From contig CAYVUV010000370.1 of assembly GCA_964455095.1 (NCBI GenBank), positions 13,282 to 77,281 of the forward strand: a DNA stretch of 64,000 nt, given 5' to 3'. The notes under the pieces are model-generated. The model had not been told where the DNA came from. It worked only from the letters and a program-made list of their open reading frames with translations, and did not search any database. Origin of the DNA: CAYVUV01 sp964455095 (GTDB taxonomy: Bacteria; Desulfobacterota; Binatia; HRBIN30; CADEER01). The first letter of the stretch is position 1. Every line of letters begins with the position of its first letter. Below, piece by piece: positions 43,757 through 51,614 of the stretch. Both the position numbers and the translations under genes were made by a program.

Positions 43757-45019
43757 TCACTGCGGCCTGGGCAGCGTGATGGCGAACTCGGAGCCGCGCC
43801 CCGGTTCGCTGACGACGTCGATCGTGCCCTCGTGCGCTTCGACGATCTTGCGTGAGATGGCCATGCCGAGTCCGGTGCCCTTCTCCTTGGTGGTGAAGAA
43901 GGGGTTGAAGATGCGCTCGACCTTGTCGGGCGGGATGCCGCAGCCGTTGTCGCGCAGGCGCACGGTGGCGGCCGCGCCGCCGTTGTCGATGAACAGATCG
44001 AGGCGGCGGCCCTCGGCGATGGGTTCGAGCGCGTCGATGGCGTTGTCGATGACGTTGGCGAACACCTGGCGGAGCTTCTCCGCGTCGGCGTTGACCGTCG
44101 GCCCGGCAATGTAGTTGCGCGCCACCGCGACTTTGGCGGCATCGAGCTTGGCGCGCATCTGCGTCAGCGCCGAGTCGACGACGGTGGCCAGGTTGATGCG
44201 CTCGAACGTGTAGTCCTCTTCCTTGGCGAAGCGCAGCAGGTGCGAGATGCGCCGCTCGACCCGGTCGAGCTCCTCCAGCGCCACCTTGGCGTACTCGACG
44301 TTCTCGACCGAGTGGACGTCCTCGCCCATCTGCTGCACGAGACTCTTGGCGGCGGCGATCGGGTTGCGGATCTCGTGCGCGATGGTCGACGACAGCTCGT
44401 CGATGCTGGCCTGCTTTTCGGTCTGCATGACGGCCTTCTCGCGGCGCACCTCGCGCTCGATGGCGGGTTCGAAGTAGCGCTCACGCACCACGCGGGTGCC
44501 GAAGACCGCCATGTAGTGCGCGAACAGCCCGAAGCCCCAGCCGATCGCCGGCCAGAGAAACCAGGGGTAGCGCGTCGTCATCAGGTTGATGAGCGCCAGC
44601 AGCGCCATGACGCCCAGGTAGCTCATCAGGTGGCTGTAGAAGCCGACCTCGGCGCGGGCGCGCCGCCGCGCGCGGCGCAGCAGCGCCACTTCTGGCGACT
44701 CGGCCGGCGCCTCGACGCTCGGTTGATCGCCGGCGGCGCCCTTGTTGCGTTGGGCTCGCCGCGCTGCCCGGCGCGCATCGCGCAGCGCCCGGCGGGCTTC
44801 GCGATAGCCGTGCTTGTCCTTCCAGTGCTGCTGCCAGTCGAGGCCGCAGTCGGCCCAGGCGGCGTCCGAGGGCGCGCAGCCCGCGGCGGCTGCCGTGGCG
44901 CCGTTTGCCTGGGCGGCGAGGCCCTTGGCCGCTTCCACCCGCCGGCGATGCGACTGCACCAGCCGACCCTTGTAGTGAAAGAGGAGCCCCATCGCGATCA
45001 GGAATCCGAGGACGGTCAT
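43757..45019 (-). CDS. Sensor histidine kinase with 2TM-type domain
   Basis: A 420-residue kinase. N-terminal TM (1-~14), a basic Ala/Arg-rich cytoplasmic stretch (~20-125), then a two-helix membrane hairpin ('FYSHLMSYLGVMALLALINL' and 'FLWPAIGWGFGLFAHYM', ~127-170) like the 2TM domain. The kinase core has His215 in 'SSTIAHEIRNPIAA', an N-box with 'FANVIDNAIDAL', G1 'DNGCGIPPD' and G2 'KGTGLGMAISRKIV'. There is almost no periplasmic sensor, so it likely senses the membrane itself or a partner such as the small membrane protein encoded just upstream. The ATG at 45019 follows a short GAGG. Confidence 0.88.
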   Translation of the reverse strand: MTVLGFLIAMGLLFHYKGRLVQSHRRRVEAAKGLAAQANGATAAAAGCAPSDAAWADCGLDWQQHWKDKHGYREARRALRDARRAARRAQRNKGAAGDQPSVEAPAESPEVALLRRARRRARAEVGFYSHLMSYLGVMALLALINLMTTRYPWFLWPAIGWGFGLFAHYMAVFGTRVVRERYFEPAIEREVRREKAVMQTEKQASIDELSSTIAHEIRNPIAAAKSLVQQMGEDVHSVENVEYAKVALEELDRVERRISHLLRFAKEEDYTFERINLATVVDSALTQMRAKLDAAKVAVARNYIAGPTVNADAEKLRQVFANVIDNAIDALEPIAEGRRLDLFIDNGGAAATVRLRDNGCGIPPDKVERIFNPFFTTKEKGTGLGMAISRKIVEAHEGTIDVVSEPGRGSEFAITLPRPQ

Positions 45020-45044
45020 ACACCTCGCTGGCGCTCGTGGAGGC

Positions 45045-45266
45045 CTACTTGACCTCGCAGAGCTGTGGCTGACTGACCCTGATTCCCATGATCCGGCGAG
45101 CCCTTGCAAGCGCCGCGCTGAGCCAATGGGCGGGTTGGCCGGTGGACAGCACGATGCCGCCGGTGGCGACCACGAGCGATCCCAACAGTCCGACGGCCAG
45201 GCCCCCCATCTCGATGCCGCCAAAAACCATTGCGTTCTGAATCACTGCCGAGTCGATGATGCCCAT
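45045..45266 (-). CDS. Small membrane protein of unknown function
   Basis: A 73-residue protein with one or two hydrophobic segments ('GGLAVGLLGSLVVATGGIVL', ~21-41) and a basic C-terminal half ('ALARARRIMGIRV'). A strong AGGAGG (complement of 45272-45277) stands before the ATG, and a sigma-54 promoter lies ~37-50 bases upstream. This is good evidence for a real gene despite its size. It is first in the operon with kinase, activator and PspA-like protein. By position it may play the role of small Psp membrane proteins, but no homology was recognised. Confidence 0.7.
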   Translation of the reverse strand: MGIIDSAVIQNAMVFGGIEMGGLAVGLLGSLVVATGGIVLSTGQPAHWLSAALARARRIMGIRVSQPQLCEVK

Positions 45267-45302
45267 TCGAGCCTCCTTTGCTGCGTGTGCAGAGACCAGA
45301 AG

Positions 45303-45317
45303 GCAACCGGCGTGCCA
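45303..45317 (-). promoter_or_regulatory. Sigma-54 (-24/-12) promoter
   Basis: On the minus strand TGGCAC (45317-45312), five bases, then TTGC (45306-45303): a complete match to the conserved core of the sigma-54 consensus with correct spacing. The predicted transcript start near 45291 leaves a ~25-base leader with AGGAGG before the ATG at 45266. It fits the operon's own NtrC-type regulator. Confidence 0.85.
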
Positions 45318-45392
45318 CAGCGTCGGGCGGCCGGTTCAGAGACTTGTGAAGGCGCGACGCATGGCCGCCGCTGCGCTCGCGGGGGTCGGGCT

Positions 45393-45408
45393 GCAGTCGG
45401 GCGACTGC
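45393..45408. promoter_or_regulatory. Dyad, candidate activator (UAS) site
   Basis: GCAGTC-gggc-GACTGC forms perfect 6-bp inverted arms, about 100-115 bases upstream of the predicted sigma-54 transcript start. That is the distance usual for NtrC-type enhancer sites. It lies in the 148-bp gap before the glycosyltransferase stop. Only one copy was seen. Confidence 0.55.
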
Positions 45409-45414
45409 GGCGGC

Positions 45415-46092
45415 TCAGCGCGTGTTGGTGTAAGCGCGGTGCAGGCGGGCAGGGGAGACGCCACAGAAGTAGAGCAGGCGCAGGGACCACATCAGCAGGA
45501 TCGTGCGCACGACGCCGTCGCGGCGCCAGCGGCGCGAGGAGGTCGTGACCTGTTGGCGCAGGCAGGCAATGCGGCCGCGGCGCTTGAGGGCGCGGGTAAA
45601 AGCGATGTCCTCCATCAGCGGGATGGCTTCGAAGCCGCCGAGCTCTTGAAATACCGCGGCGCGCGCGAACAGGGCCTGATCGCCGGTGGCGATGCGGCTG
45701 GCGCGCGAGCGCAGGTTGATCAGCGCGCCGGTGAGCCAGATCAGTGGGGTGCTCGGCAACAGGCGGACATCGAACCGCCCGCCGACGACGGCCGGGTCGG
45801 CGAGAGCCGCGAGCACGGCGGCGTCGAAGCCTGCCGGCAGCAGCGTGTCGGCGTGCAGGAAGAGCAGGACCTCCCCGCGCGCCACCGCCGCGCCGGCGTT
45901 CATCTGCAGCGCCCGGCCGCGCGTGCCGCTGATGACGCGGTCGGCCAGCTCGCCGGCGACACGCGCTGTACCGTCACGGCTGCCGCCATCGACGACGACA
46001 ACCTCGCACACGCTTGGGGCGCGCGCGCTGGCGATCGCCGCGGGTAGCGTGTGCTCCTCGTCGAGCGCCGGAATGATGACCGAGATCTGCAC
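45415..46092 (-). CDS. Family-2 glycosyltransferase (TIGR04283-like)
   Basis: A 225-residue GT-A fold enzyme from GTG 46092: 'QISVIIPALDEEHTLPAAI', 'EVVVVDGGSRDGTARVA', 'GRALQMNAGAAVARGEVLLF', 'LHADTLLP' (the DxD-like position) and 'DQALFARAAVFQELGGFEAI'. Such proteins occur with radical-SAM/selenodomain gene sets; none of those is next to it here. The acceptor is unknown. The frame is open further upstream, but that segment is low-complexity and overlaps the divergent hydrolase gene. Confidence 0.83.
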   Translation of the reverse strand: MQISVIIPALDEEHTLPAAIASARAPSVCEVVVVDGGSRDGTARVAGELADRVISGTRGRALQMNAGAAVARGEVLLFLHADTLLPAGFDAAVLAALADPAVVGGRFDVRLLPSTPLIWLTGALINLRSRASRIATGDQALFARAAVFQELGGFEAIPLMEDIAFTRALKRRGRIACLRQQVTTSSRRWRRDGVVRTILLMWSLRLLYFCGVSPARLHRAYTNTR

Positions 46093-46186
46093 CGCCGCCG
46101 AGGATAGAGGCGGCGGGTTCGGCGGTTCAAGGGGAGGCGCGGCGACCCTTGCGCCTCCGGACCCCTGGCCTCTATGTTGCCGCGCC

Positions 46187-46984
46187 ATGCGCACGGCGAT
46201 CGGCGACCTGCAGCTGAACTGCGAATTGGAAGGCGAGGGCACGCCGCTGGTCATGACCCACGGCCTCGGCGGCGACCTGCATTTCTGGGACGGCAGCTGC
46301 GCCGCGTTTGCGGCGCATCACCGCGTGCTGCGCTGGGATGTGCGCGGCTTCGGCGCTTCGGACAAGCCGCCCGGGCCGTACAGTCCGGCGATCTTTGCGG
46401 CCGATCTGGCGCGCTTGCTCGACGCGTTGGGCATCGAACGCGCCCATCTGCTCGGCATCTCGATGGGCGGCGTGATCACGCAGCGCTTCGGGCTCGATTT
46501 CCCCGACCGGGTCCGGTCGCTGATTCTGGTCAGCACCTCGAGCGAGGTCGGCGCGCGGGCGATTGCGACCTGGCAGCGCCTGGCTGACAACGTCGAGCGG
46601 CATGGCTTCGACAGCCGCGCCAGCGACGCCTCGCGCTCGTTTGCCGCGGCGTTTGCGGCCAGCCACCCCGAGGTGGTGCGCGGGCTCGAGGACCAGACCC
46701 GGCGCAACGATCCCGCCGCCTACGCGGCCGCCGTGCGCGCGGTGAGCGATTACGCCTGGACGGCCGACCTGGCGCGCGTGCGGGCGCCGGTGTTGATCCT
46801 GCAAGGGTTGGACGATCAGCTGACGCCGCCCGGCGGCTCGGTGAAGATGAGTCGGGTGCTGCCCCACAACCGCCTGCTGCTCATCCCGGGGGCGGGTCAC
46901 AATCTGCCCCTCGAGCAGCCGCAGCTGTTCGCGGCGGCGGCCCTGGCCTTCACCGGAGCAATTGACCTCGTTGCTGGTGCCTGA
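46187..46984 (+). CDS. Alpha/beta-fold hydrolase
   Basis: A 265-residue hydrolase: 'VMTHGLGGDLHFWDGSCAAF', 'WDVRGFGASDKPPGPYS', nucleophile Ser in 'LLGISMGGVITQRFG', Asp in 'LQGLDDQLTPP' and His in 'IPGAGHNLPLEQP'. It resembles 3-oxoadipate enol-lactonase/haloalkane-type enzymes; the substrate is unassigned. Divergent from the glycosyltransferase. Confidence 0.85.
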   Translation: MRTAIGDLQLNCELEGEGTPLVMTHGLGGDLHFWDGSCAAFAAHHRVLRWDVRGFGASDKPPGPYSPAIFAADLARLLDALGIERAHLLGISMGGVITQRFGLDFPDRVRSLILVSTSSEVGARAIATWQRLADNVERHGFDSRASDASRSFAAAFAASHPEVVRGLEDQTRRNDPAAYAAAVRAVSDYAWTADLARVRAPVLILQGLDDQLTPPGGSVKMSRVLPHNRLLLIPGAGHNLPLEQPQLFAAAALAFTGAIDLVAGA

Positions 46985-47057
46985 CTCGTCTGATAACCTT
47001 TTGGTATCCGAGGATCCCCGCCGCGACATTTTCACGGGCTGGTCCTGCGGAGGAGCC

Positions 47058-47726
47058 GTGCGGAGATACCTCGCAGTCGTGACGACGCTGGCGTTAGCCA
47101 TGCCCATATGGGCGCGCCCGACCATGGCCGATCCGGCGGCGATGGCGTCGACCGGTGTGGCCACGCCGGCCGCTCAGGCGCAGGACCTGGCGCATCAGGC
47201 GATGATGTGTATCCGCCGAGCCGAGGACGCGCCGGACCAGGCGGCGGAGCTGGCCGAGTTTCGCGCCGGCGTCGAGCTGGCGCGCCGTGCGTTGGCGCTC
47301 GACGACGGCAATGCGCAGGCGCACTTCGCCCTCTTCGCCAACGAGGGCAGCATCATGATTCGCCAGGGTGTCACGGTGAATCCGGTCACCCTGCTGAAGG
47401 CCAACCGCGAGCTCGAGCGCACGCTGGAGCTCGACCCGCAGCATCCCGACGGGCTGGCGGCCAAGGGCGGGATGTACCACCAGCTCCCATGGGTGCTCGG
47501 CGGGAGCCTCGACAAGGCCCAGGACTATCTGGAGCGGTCGTTGGCGATCGACCCCGGCATGGTCGGGGCGCGCATCGAGCTGGCGGAGACGTACCGCGAC
47601 AAGGGCCAGCCGGAGCGGGGCGTGCCGCTGCTCGAGCGCGCCATCGAGATCGCCGAGTCGCAATCGCGCCGGCGCAAGGCGGCCGAGGCGCGCGCGTTGC
47701 TCGCCGAGCTGCGCGCCGCCAAGTGA
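47058..47726 (+). CDS. Exported TPR-like protein
   Basis: A 222-residue protein from GTG 47058, with GGAGG four bases upstream. A signal peptide ('YLAVVTTLALAMPIWARP') is followed by helical repeats: 'AGVELARRALALDDGNAQAH', 'ELERTLELDPQHPDGLAAKG', 'KAQDYLERSLAIDPGMVGAR', 'GVPLLERAIEIAESQ'. Probably periplasmic, a binding scaffold. No partner can be named. The frame is open upstream to 46962 without support. Confidence 0.75.
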   Translation: MRRYLAVVTTLALAMPIWARPTMADPAAMASTGVATPAAQAQDLAHQAMMCIRRAEDAPDQAAELAEFRAGVELARRALALDDGNAQAHFALFANEGSIMIRQGVTVNPVTLLKANRELERTLELDPQHPDGLAAKGGMYHQLPWVLGGSLDKAQDYLERSLAIDPGMVGARIELAETYRDKGQPERGVPLLERAIEIAESQSRRRKAAEARALLAELRAAK

Positions 47727-47742
47727 GCGCCGCGCGCGCCGG

Positions 47743-48090
47743 TTATTTGGGGGCGAACGTCTTCAGATAGCCGATCAGCGCGCTGATCTCCTCGGGCTTC
47801 AGGGAGCTGGCGAACGGCATCATGGCGGTGCCGGGTTTGCCGTTGGTGATGGTCTCGCGCATGCGCTCGTCGGTCGCCGTCTTCCAATAGTCGGGGCGCT
47901 TGAAGTTGGTCGGCGGCGGCTGCAGCGTCGCCGCGGCCATGCCGTCGCCGGCCCCGCTGGGGCCGTGACAGAAGGCACAGCGCGCGTCGTAGGCTTCCTT
48001 GATGTTCGAGTCGGCGCGCGCATCCGTTGCGGGGGCGGCCAGCGCCGCGAGCCCGGCGACGAGAACGGCGGCGATGAGGGTCGGGCGCAT
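47743..48090 (-). CDS. Small class I c-type cytochrome
   Basis: A 115-residue protein with signal peptide ('VLVAGLAALAAPATDARA'), heme-binding CxxCH as 'CAFCHG' and axial Met in 'GTAMMPFASSLKPEEI'. It is a monoheme periplasmic electron carrier. AAAGGA precedes the ATG. It is on the same strand as, and 34 bases after, apt; a functional link is not obvious. Confidence 0.9.
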   Translation of the reverse strand: MRPTLIAAVLVAGLAALAAPATDARADSNIKEAYDARCAFCHGPSGAGDGMAAATLQPPPTNFKRPDYWKTATDERMRETITNGKPGTAMMPFASSLKPEEISALIGYLKTFAPK

Positions 48091-48124
48091 GTCGTAGGTC
48101 CTTTCGTTGTTTCGAGTCCGTGGC

Positions 48125-48634
48125 TCAGTACTGCACCAGCGAGTACACCGGATGCGGTGCGAGTCGCTGGCGTCCCTTGAGGAACTCGAGCTCGATCACG
48201 AAGGCGCATTCGACCACCTCGCCGCGCAGCCGCTCGACCAGGGCGATCGCCGCGCCTGCGGTGCCGCCGGTGGCGAGCAGATCGTCGAGGATCAAGACGC
48301 GGCAGGGATGGCCGAAGGCGTCGCGGTGGATCTCCAATGCATCGCTGCCGTATTCGAGCTCGTACTTGGCCGCGAAGGTCTCGGACGGCAGCTTGCCCGG
48401 CTTGCGCACCAGGGCCAGGCCGACGCCGAGGGCGTAGGCGACGGCTGCGCCGACAATGAAACCGCGCGACTCGATGCCCAGCACGATGTCCACCGCGCCG
48501 CGGTAGCGCTCGGCGAAATGGTCGACCGTCCAACCCAGCGCCGGCCCGTGCGCCAGCATCGGCGTGATGTCCTTGAAAAGGATGCCCGGCTTGGGAAAGT
48601 CGGGGATGTCTCGAATGTGCGCGCGCAGATCCAT
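48125..48634 (-). CDS. apt: Adenine phosphoribosyltransferase
   Basis: A 169-residue enzyme salvaging adenine to AMP with PRPP. 'IRDIPDFPKPGILFKDITPM' at the N-terminus, 'VLGIESRGFIVGAAVAYALG' and the PRPP motif 'VLILDDLLATGGTAGAAIAL' are diagnostic. The ATG at 48634 is supported by AGGAGAG. The product may also serve adenosine-derived adenine from the methyl cycle (metK, ahcY elsewhere in the window). Confidence 0.95.
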   Translation of the reverse strand: MDLRAHIRDIPDFPKPGILFKDITPMLAHGPALGWTVDHFAERYRGAVDIVLGIESRGFIVGAAVAYALGVGLALVRKPGKLPSETFAAKYELEYGSDALEIHRDAFGHPCRVLILDDLLATGGTAGAAIALVERLRGEVVECAFVIELEFLKGRQRLAPHPVYSLVQY

Positions 48635-48764
48635 GCTCGGGTCTCTCCTCTTGTAGGTCGCGGCGCCGTCTGCCGCCGCCGTGGGGCGGGAGCCAAACAG
48701 ATCGGGCCGCGAATGGCAAAGGCCGCCGGCGGTGGCGCGCCGTGTGGCCGGCAACCGGCGGCGG

Positions 48765-49406
48765 TCAAGCCTCCCAGCCGTGGCGGCCGATCAGCTTCAC
48801 GAAGCGACAGCCGCCGAGATAGTCCTCGCGGAAGCCGTCCGCCGTGCGCCAGATGCGCACCAGCTCCTGTCCGTCCTCGCCGCCGATCGGCAGCACCATG
48901 CGCCCCATGATGCGCAACTGCTGCAACGGCGCGCGTGGAATCTCGCGCGCCGCGGCGGCGACCAGCACGGCGTCGAACGGCGCGGCGTCGGGCCAGCCAT
49001 CGTTGCCGTCGCCGTCGCGCACGTGCACGTGCGTGTAGCCGAGACGCTGCAACCGCTGCTCCGCGCGGCGCGCGAGCCCGGCCAGGCGCTCGACCGAGTA
49101 GACCTCGGCGCCCATGTGCGCCAACACCGCCGCCTGGTAGCCCGAGCCGGTGCCGATCTCCAACACGCGCTCGCCCTGGCGCACCTGCAGCGCTTCGGTC
49201 ATCAGCGCGACCATGTAGGGCTGCGAGATCGTCTGTCCCTCGCCGATCGGCAACGGCTCATCGGCGTAGGCGTAGGTGCGCAGCTCGCTGGGAACGAACT
49301 CGTGCCGCGGCACGGTGCGCATCGCGGCCAGCACGCGCGCGTCTTCGATGCCGCGCTCGACCAGCTGGCGCTGCACCATCAGCTCGCGCTCCTCGACCGC
49401 GGTCAT
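48765..49406 (-). CDS. pcm: Protein-L-isoaspartate O-methyltransferase
   Basis: A 213-residue repair methyltransferase using SAM: 'RTVPRHEFVPSELRTYAYAD', 'LPIGEGQTISQPYMVALMTE', motif I 'VLEIGTGSGYQAAVLAHMG' and 'VLPIGGEDGQELVRI' match PIMT. The ATG overlaps the surE stop (ATGA); the surE-pcm order is a conserved proteobacterial pair often upstream of rpoS, which is not seen here. Confidence 0.94.
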   Translation of the reverse strand: MTAVEERELMVQRQLVERGIEDARVLAAMRTVPRHEFVPSELRTYAYADEPLPIGEGQTISQPYMVALMTEALQVRQGERVLEIGTGSGYQAAVLAHMGAEVYSVERLAGLARRAEQRLQRLGYTHVHVRDGDGNDGWPDAAPFDAVLVAAAAREIPRAPLQQLRIMGRMVLPIGGEDGQELVRIWRTADGFREDYLGGCRFVKLIGRHGWEA

Positions 49407-50152
49407 GGCCAGTCGACCTTCATCTCGTTGACCTGCGCGATGGTGGCGTAGTTGGTCAGATCGAGGTGCAGCGGCGTGACCGAAATATAGCCGCTCTCGA
49501 TGGCGGTGAAATCGGTGCCTTCGGCCGGCACGAATCCCATGTCGTCGCTGCCGATCCAGTAATACTTCTTGCCGCGCGGATCGAGCTTCTCGACGATGGC
49601 GTCGCCATAACAGCGCTTGCCCTGACGGGTCACGACGTAGCCGCGCAGCTCGGCGGCGGGCAGGGCGGGGACGTTGACGTTGAGCAGCGTGTCGCGCGGC
49701 ATGCCGCGCGCCAGTGCGGACTCCGCCAGCCGGGCCGCAAACGCCGCGGCGGCGCTGAAGTCGACGCCTTCGCGACCCACCAGCGAGACGGCGATCGACG
49801 GTACGCCGAGGAGCGTGCCTTCCATCGCGGCCGAGACGGTACCGGAGTAGGTGATGTCGTCGCCGAGGTTGGCGCCGTGGTTGATGCCCGACACGACCAG
49901 GTGCGGCCGGTTCGGCATGATGCCGTTGATGGCCAGGTTGACGCTGTCGGTCGGCGTGCCGTCGACGGAGAATTGGCGCGGTCCGACCTGCTCGACGCGC
50001 AGCGGCCGATGCAGGCTGAGAGAGTGGCCGGCGGCGCTTTGCTCCCGGTCCGGCGCCACGACCCACACCTCCCCGACCGGCTCCAGCGCCGCCACCAGCG
50101 CGCGGATGCCGGCGGCGCGAATTCCGTCGTCATTGGAGACGAGGATGATCAC
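49403..50152 (-). CDS. surE: 5'/3'-nucleotidase SurE
   Basis: A 249-residue enzyme. 'ILVSNDDGIRAAGIRALVAA' holds the metal-binding Asp-Asp; 'VVAPDREQSAAGHSLSLHRP', 'VDGTPTDSVNLAI' and 'VVSGINHGANLGDDITYSGT' are signature segments. It dephosphorylates nucleoside monophosphates and short polyphosphate. It starts at GTG 50152; the open frame further upstream runs into the tRNA and is rejected. Confidence 0.95.
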   Translation of the reverse strand: MIILVSNDDGIRAAGIRALVAALEPVGEVWVVAPDREQSAAGHSLSLHRPLRVEQVGPRQFSVDGTPTDSVNLAINGIMPNRPHLVVSGINHGANLGDDITYSGTVSAAMEGTLLGVPSIAVSLVGREGVDFSAAAAFAARLAESALARGMPRDTLLNVNVPALPAAELRGYVVTRQGKRCYGDAIVEKLDPRGKKYYWIGSDDMGFVPAEGTDFTAIESGYISVTPLHLDLTNYATIAQVNEMKVDWP

Positions 50153-50253
50153 AGCGGCGAAGGTACCACCGGCCCGCCGGGCAGGCAACTTAGAGTGAGA
50201 AACTGACGGGGACGGGGCTGAAGAAGCCACCCGTCCCCGCCACTGATCGAGTA

Positions 50254-50327
50254 TCGGGGCGAGCCGATTTGAACGGCCGACCACTCACACCCCAAGCGAG
50301 TGCGCTACCAGGCTGCGCCACGCCCCG
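50254..50327 (-). tRNA. tRNA-Pro (anticodon GGG)
   Basis: A 74-base cloverleaf: acceptor stem CGGGGCG/CGCCCCG perfect over 7 bp with discriminator A. The D-arm reads TGGCGCAGCCTGGTAGCGC, and the anticodon stem CTCGC/GTGAG (one G-U) has loop TTGGGGT giving GGG. The T-arm is GGCCG-TTCAAAT-CGGCT. CCA is not encoded. Located just upstream of surE on the same strand. Confidence 0.93.
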
Positions 50328-50369
50328 TCGTCGGATCGCCTTCGTTGTTGCCAGGTAACGCGACAAAAC

Positions 50370-51614
50370 TCAACTGGGGTCGCCGGCCAGCGGCCGTGGC
50401 CGCGTCGCGACCGTGCCGAGGCCGAAGAGCACCAGCGCCACACCGATCCACGCAAATGCCGTCAGCCAGTACTGCGGCAGGGCATAGCTGCCGGACAGGT
50501 CGTAGAGGTAGGCGGTGAACAGCGGTGCGCCCGCGGCGGCGAGGTCGTAGGAGACCTTGTAGGCGCCGAGGATCGAGCCGAGGTGGGCGCGGCCGAAGTA
50601 GTGCACGGCGAGAATCGGGATCGCCGGCAACAGGCCGCCGTAGCCGACGCCGAACAGGAACAACGCCGGCAGCAGCAGCCAGCGGTGGGCGGGAACCCAC
50701 AGCAGCAGCGGGAAACCGATGGCGATGAGCAGCAGGTGGATGAGGAACATGCGGCGCTTGTCGTAGCGATCGCACAGCCAGCCGAAGCTGAGGCGGGCAC
50801 AGGCGGCGACGAAGAAGAGGAAGCTCTTGTGGTCTGCCGCCTCCACCGGCCCGTAGCCGAGCTCCTTGAGGAACACGAGCAGGTGCTTGTTGTGCGAGTA
50901 GCACGGCATGCCGCCGAAGAAGATCGCCGCGGCGAAGATCCAGAACGTCGGCGAACGCGCGGCGCGCTTGAGCGTCCACGCCGGTCCCGGCAGCGCGCTC
51001 GCCGCCGCCGCGGCCTCGCCGTAGGGCTGCAGGCCGAGGTCGCTGGGCCGATCGCGCACCAGCGCCAGCACCACCAGCATCGGCGGCGCAAACGCGGCCA
51101 GCGCCATCCAGGTGAACGCCGTGCGCCAGTCCGACGCCTCGATGACCCGCGTCACCAGCGCCGGCGAGACGGCGGCGCCCATCGCCGTGGCGGCCAGGAT
51201 GATGCCGTTGACCAGGCCGACGCGCGAGTGAAACCAGCGCGAGACCAGGACCTGGTTGGGCAGAATGGTGACCGCCGACATGCCGAAGCCGATCAGCGCC
51301 GAGACGCCGAGATATTGCGCCGGCGTCTGCACGCGCGAGAAGAGCAGCAGCCCGAGCGACTGCACGATGATGCCGGCCGCGAAGATCAAACGGATCGGGT
51401 AGCGATCGATCAGGAAGCCGGTGACCGGACCGAGCGCGCCGACAGTCAGGATGATGATCGAGGTCGGCGCGAAGACCGTCGTGCGCGACCAGTCGGGGAA
51501 GGCGTCGATGATGTAGGGATAGACGGTGGTGATGGCGAAGATGCCGAAGCCGAGGCCGAACAGCTCGATGACGACGCTGGCGGCGAGGACGTACCAGCCG
51601 TAGAAGATCGGCAT
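50370..51614 (-). CDS. MFS transporter (oxalate/monocarboxylate-like)
   Basis: A 414-residue, 12-helix protein: 'MPIFYGWYVLAASVVIELFG' at the start (the 'YGW' opening of OFA/MCT-like MFS members), 'GFLIDRYPIRLIFAAG' between TM2 and TM3, 'GFGMSAVTILPNQVLVSRWF' and 'LCDRYDKRRMFLIHL'. Probably imports or exchanges small carboxylates; the substrate is unproven. The ATG shares one base with the stop of the IMPase-like gene. Confidence 0.83.
   Translation of the reverse strand: MPIFYGWYVLAASVVIELFGLGFGIFAITTVYPYIIDAFPDWSRTTVFAPTSIIILTVGALGPVTGFLIDRYPIRLIFAAGIIVQSLGLLLFSRVQTPAQYLGVSALIGFGMSAVTILPNQVLVSRWFHSRVGLVNGIILAATAMGAAVSPALVTRVIEASDWRTAFTWMALAAFAPPMLVVLALVRDRPSDLGLQPYGEAAAAASALPGPAWTLKRAARSPTFWIFAAAIFFGGMPCYSHNKHLLVFLKELGYGPVEAADHKSFLFFVAACARLSFGWLCDRYDKRRMFLIHLLLIAIGFPLLLWVPAHRWLLLPALFLFGVGYGGLLPAIPILAVHYFGRAHLGSILGAYKVSYDLAAAGAPLFTAYLYDLSGSYALPQYWLTAFAWIGVALVLFGLGTVATRPRPLAGDPS

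Noticed and set aside
50153..50284. Longer SurE N-terminus
   Set aside because: The extension overlaps tRNA-Pro and is not SurE-like; GTG 50152 gives the standard 'ILVSNDDGI' start.
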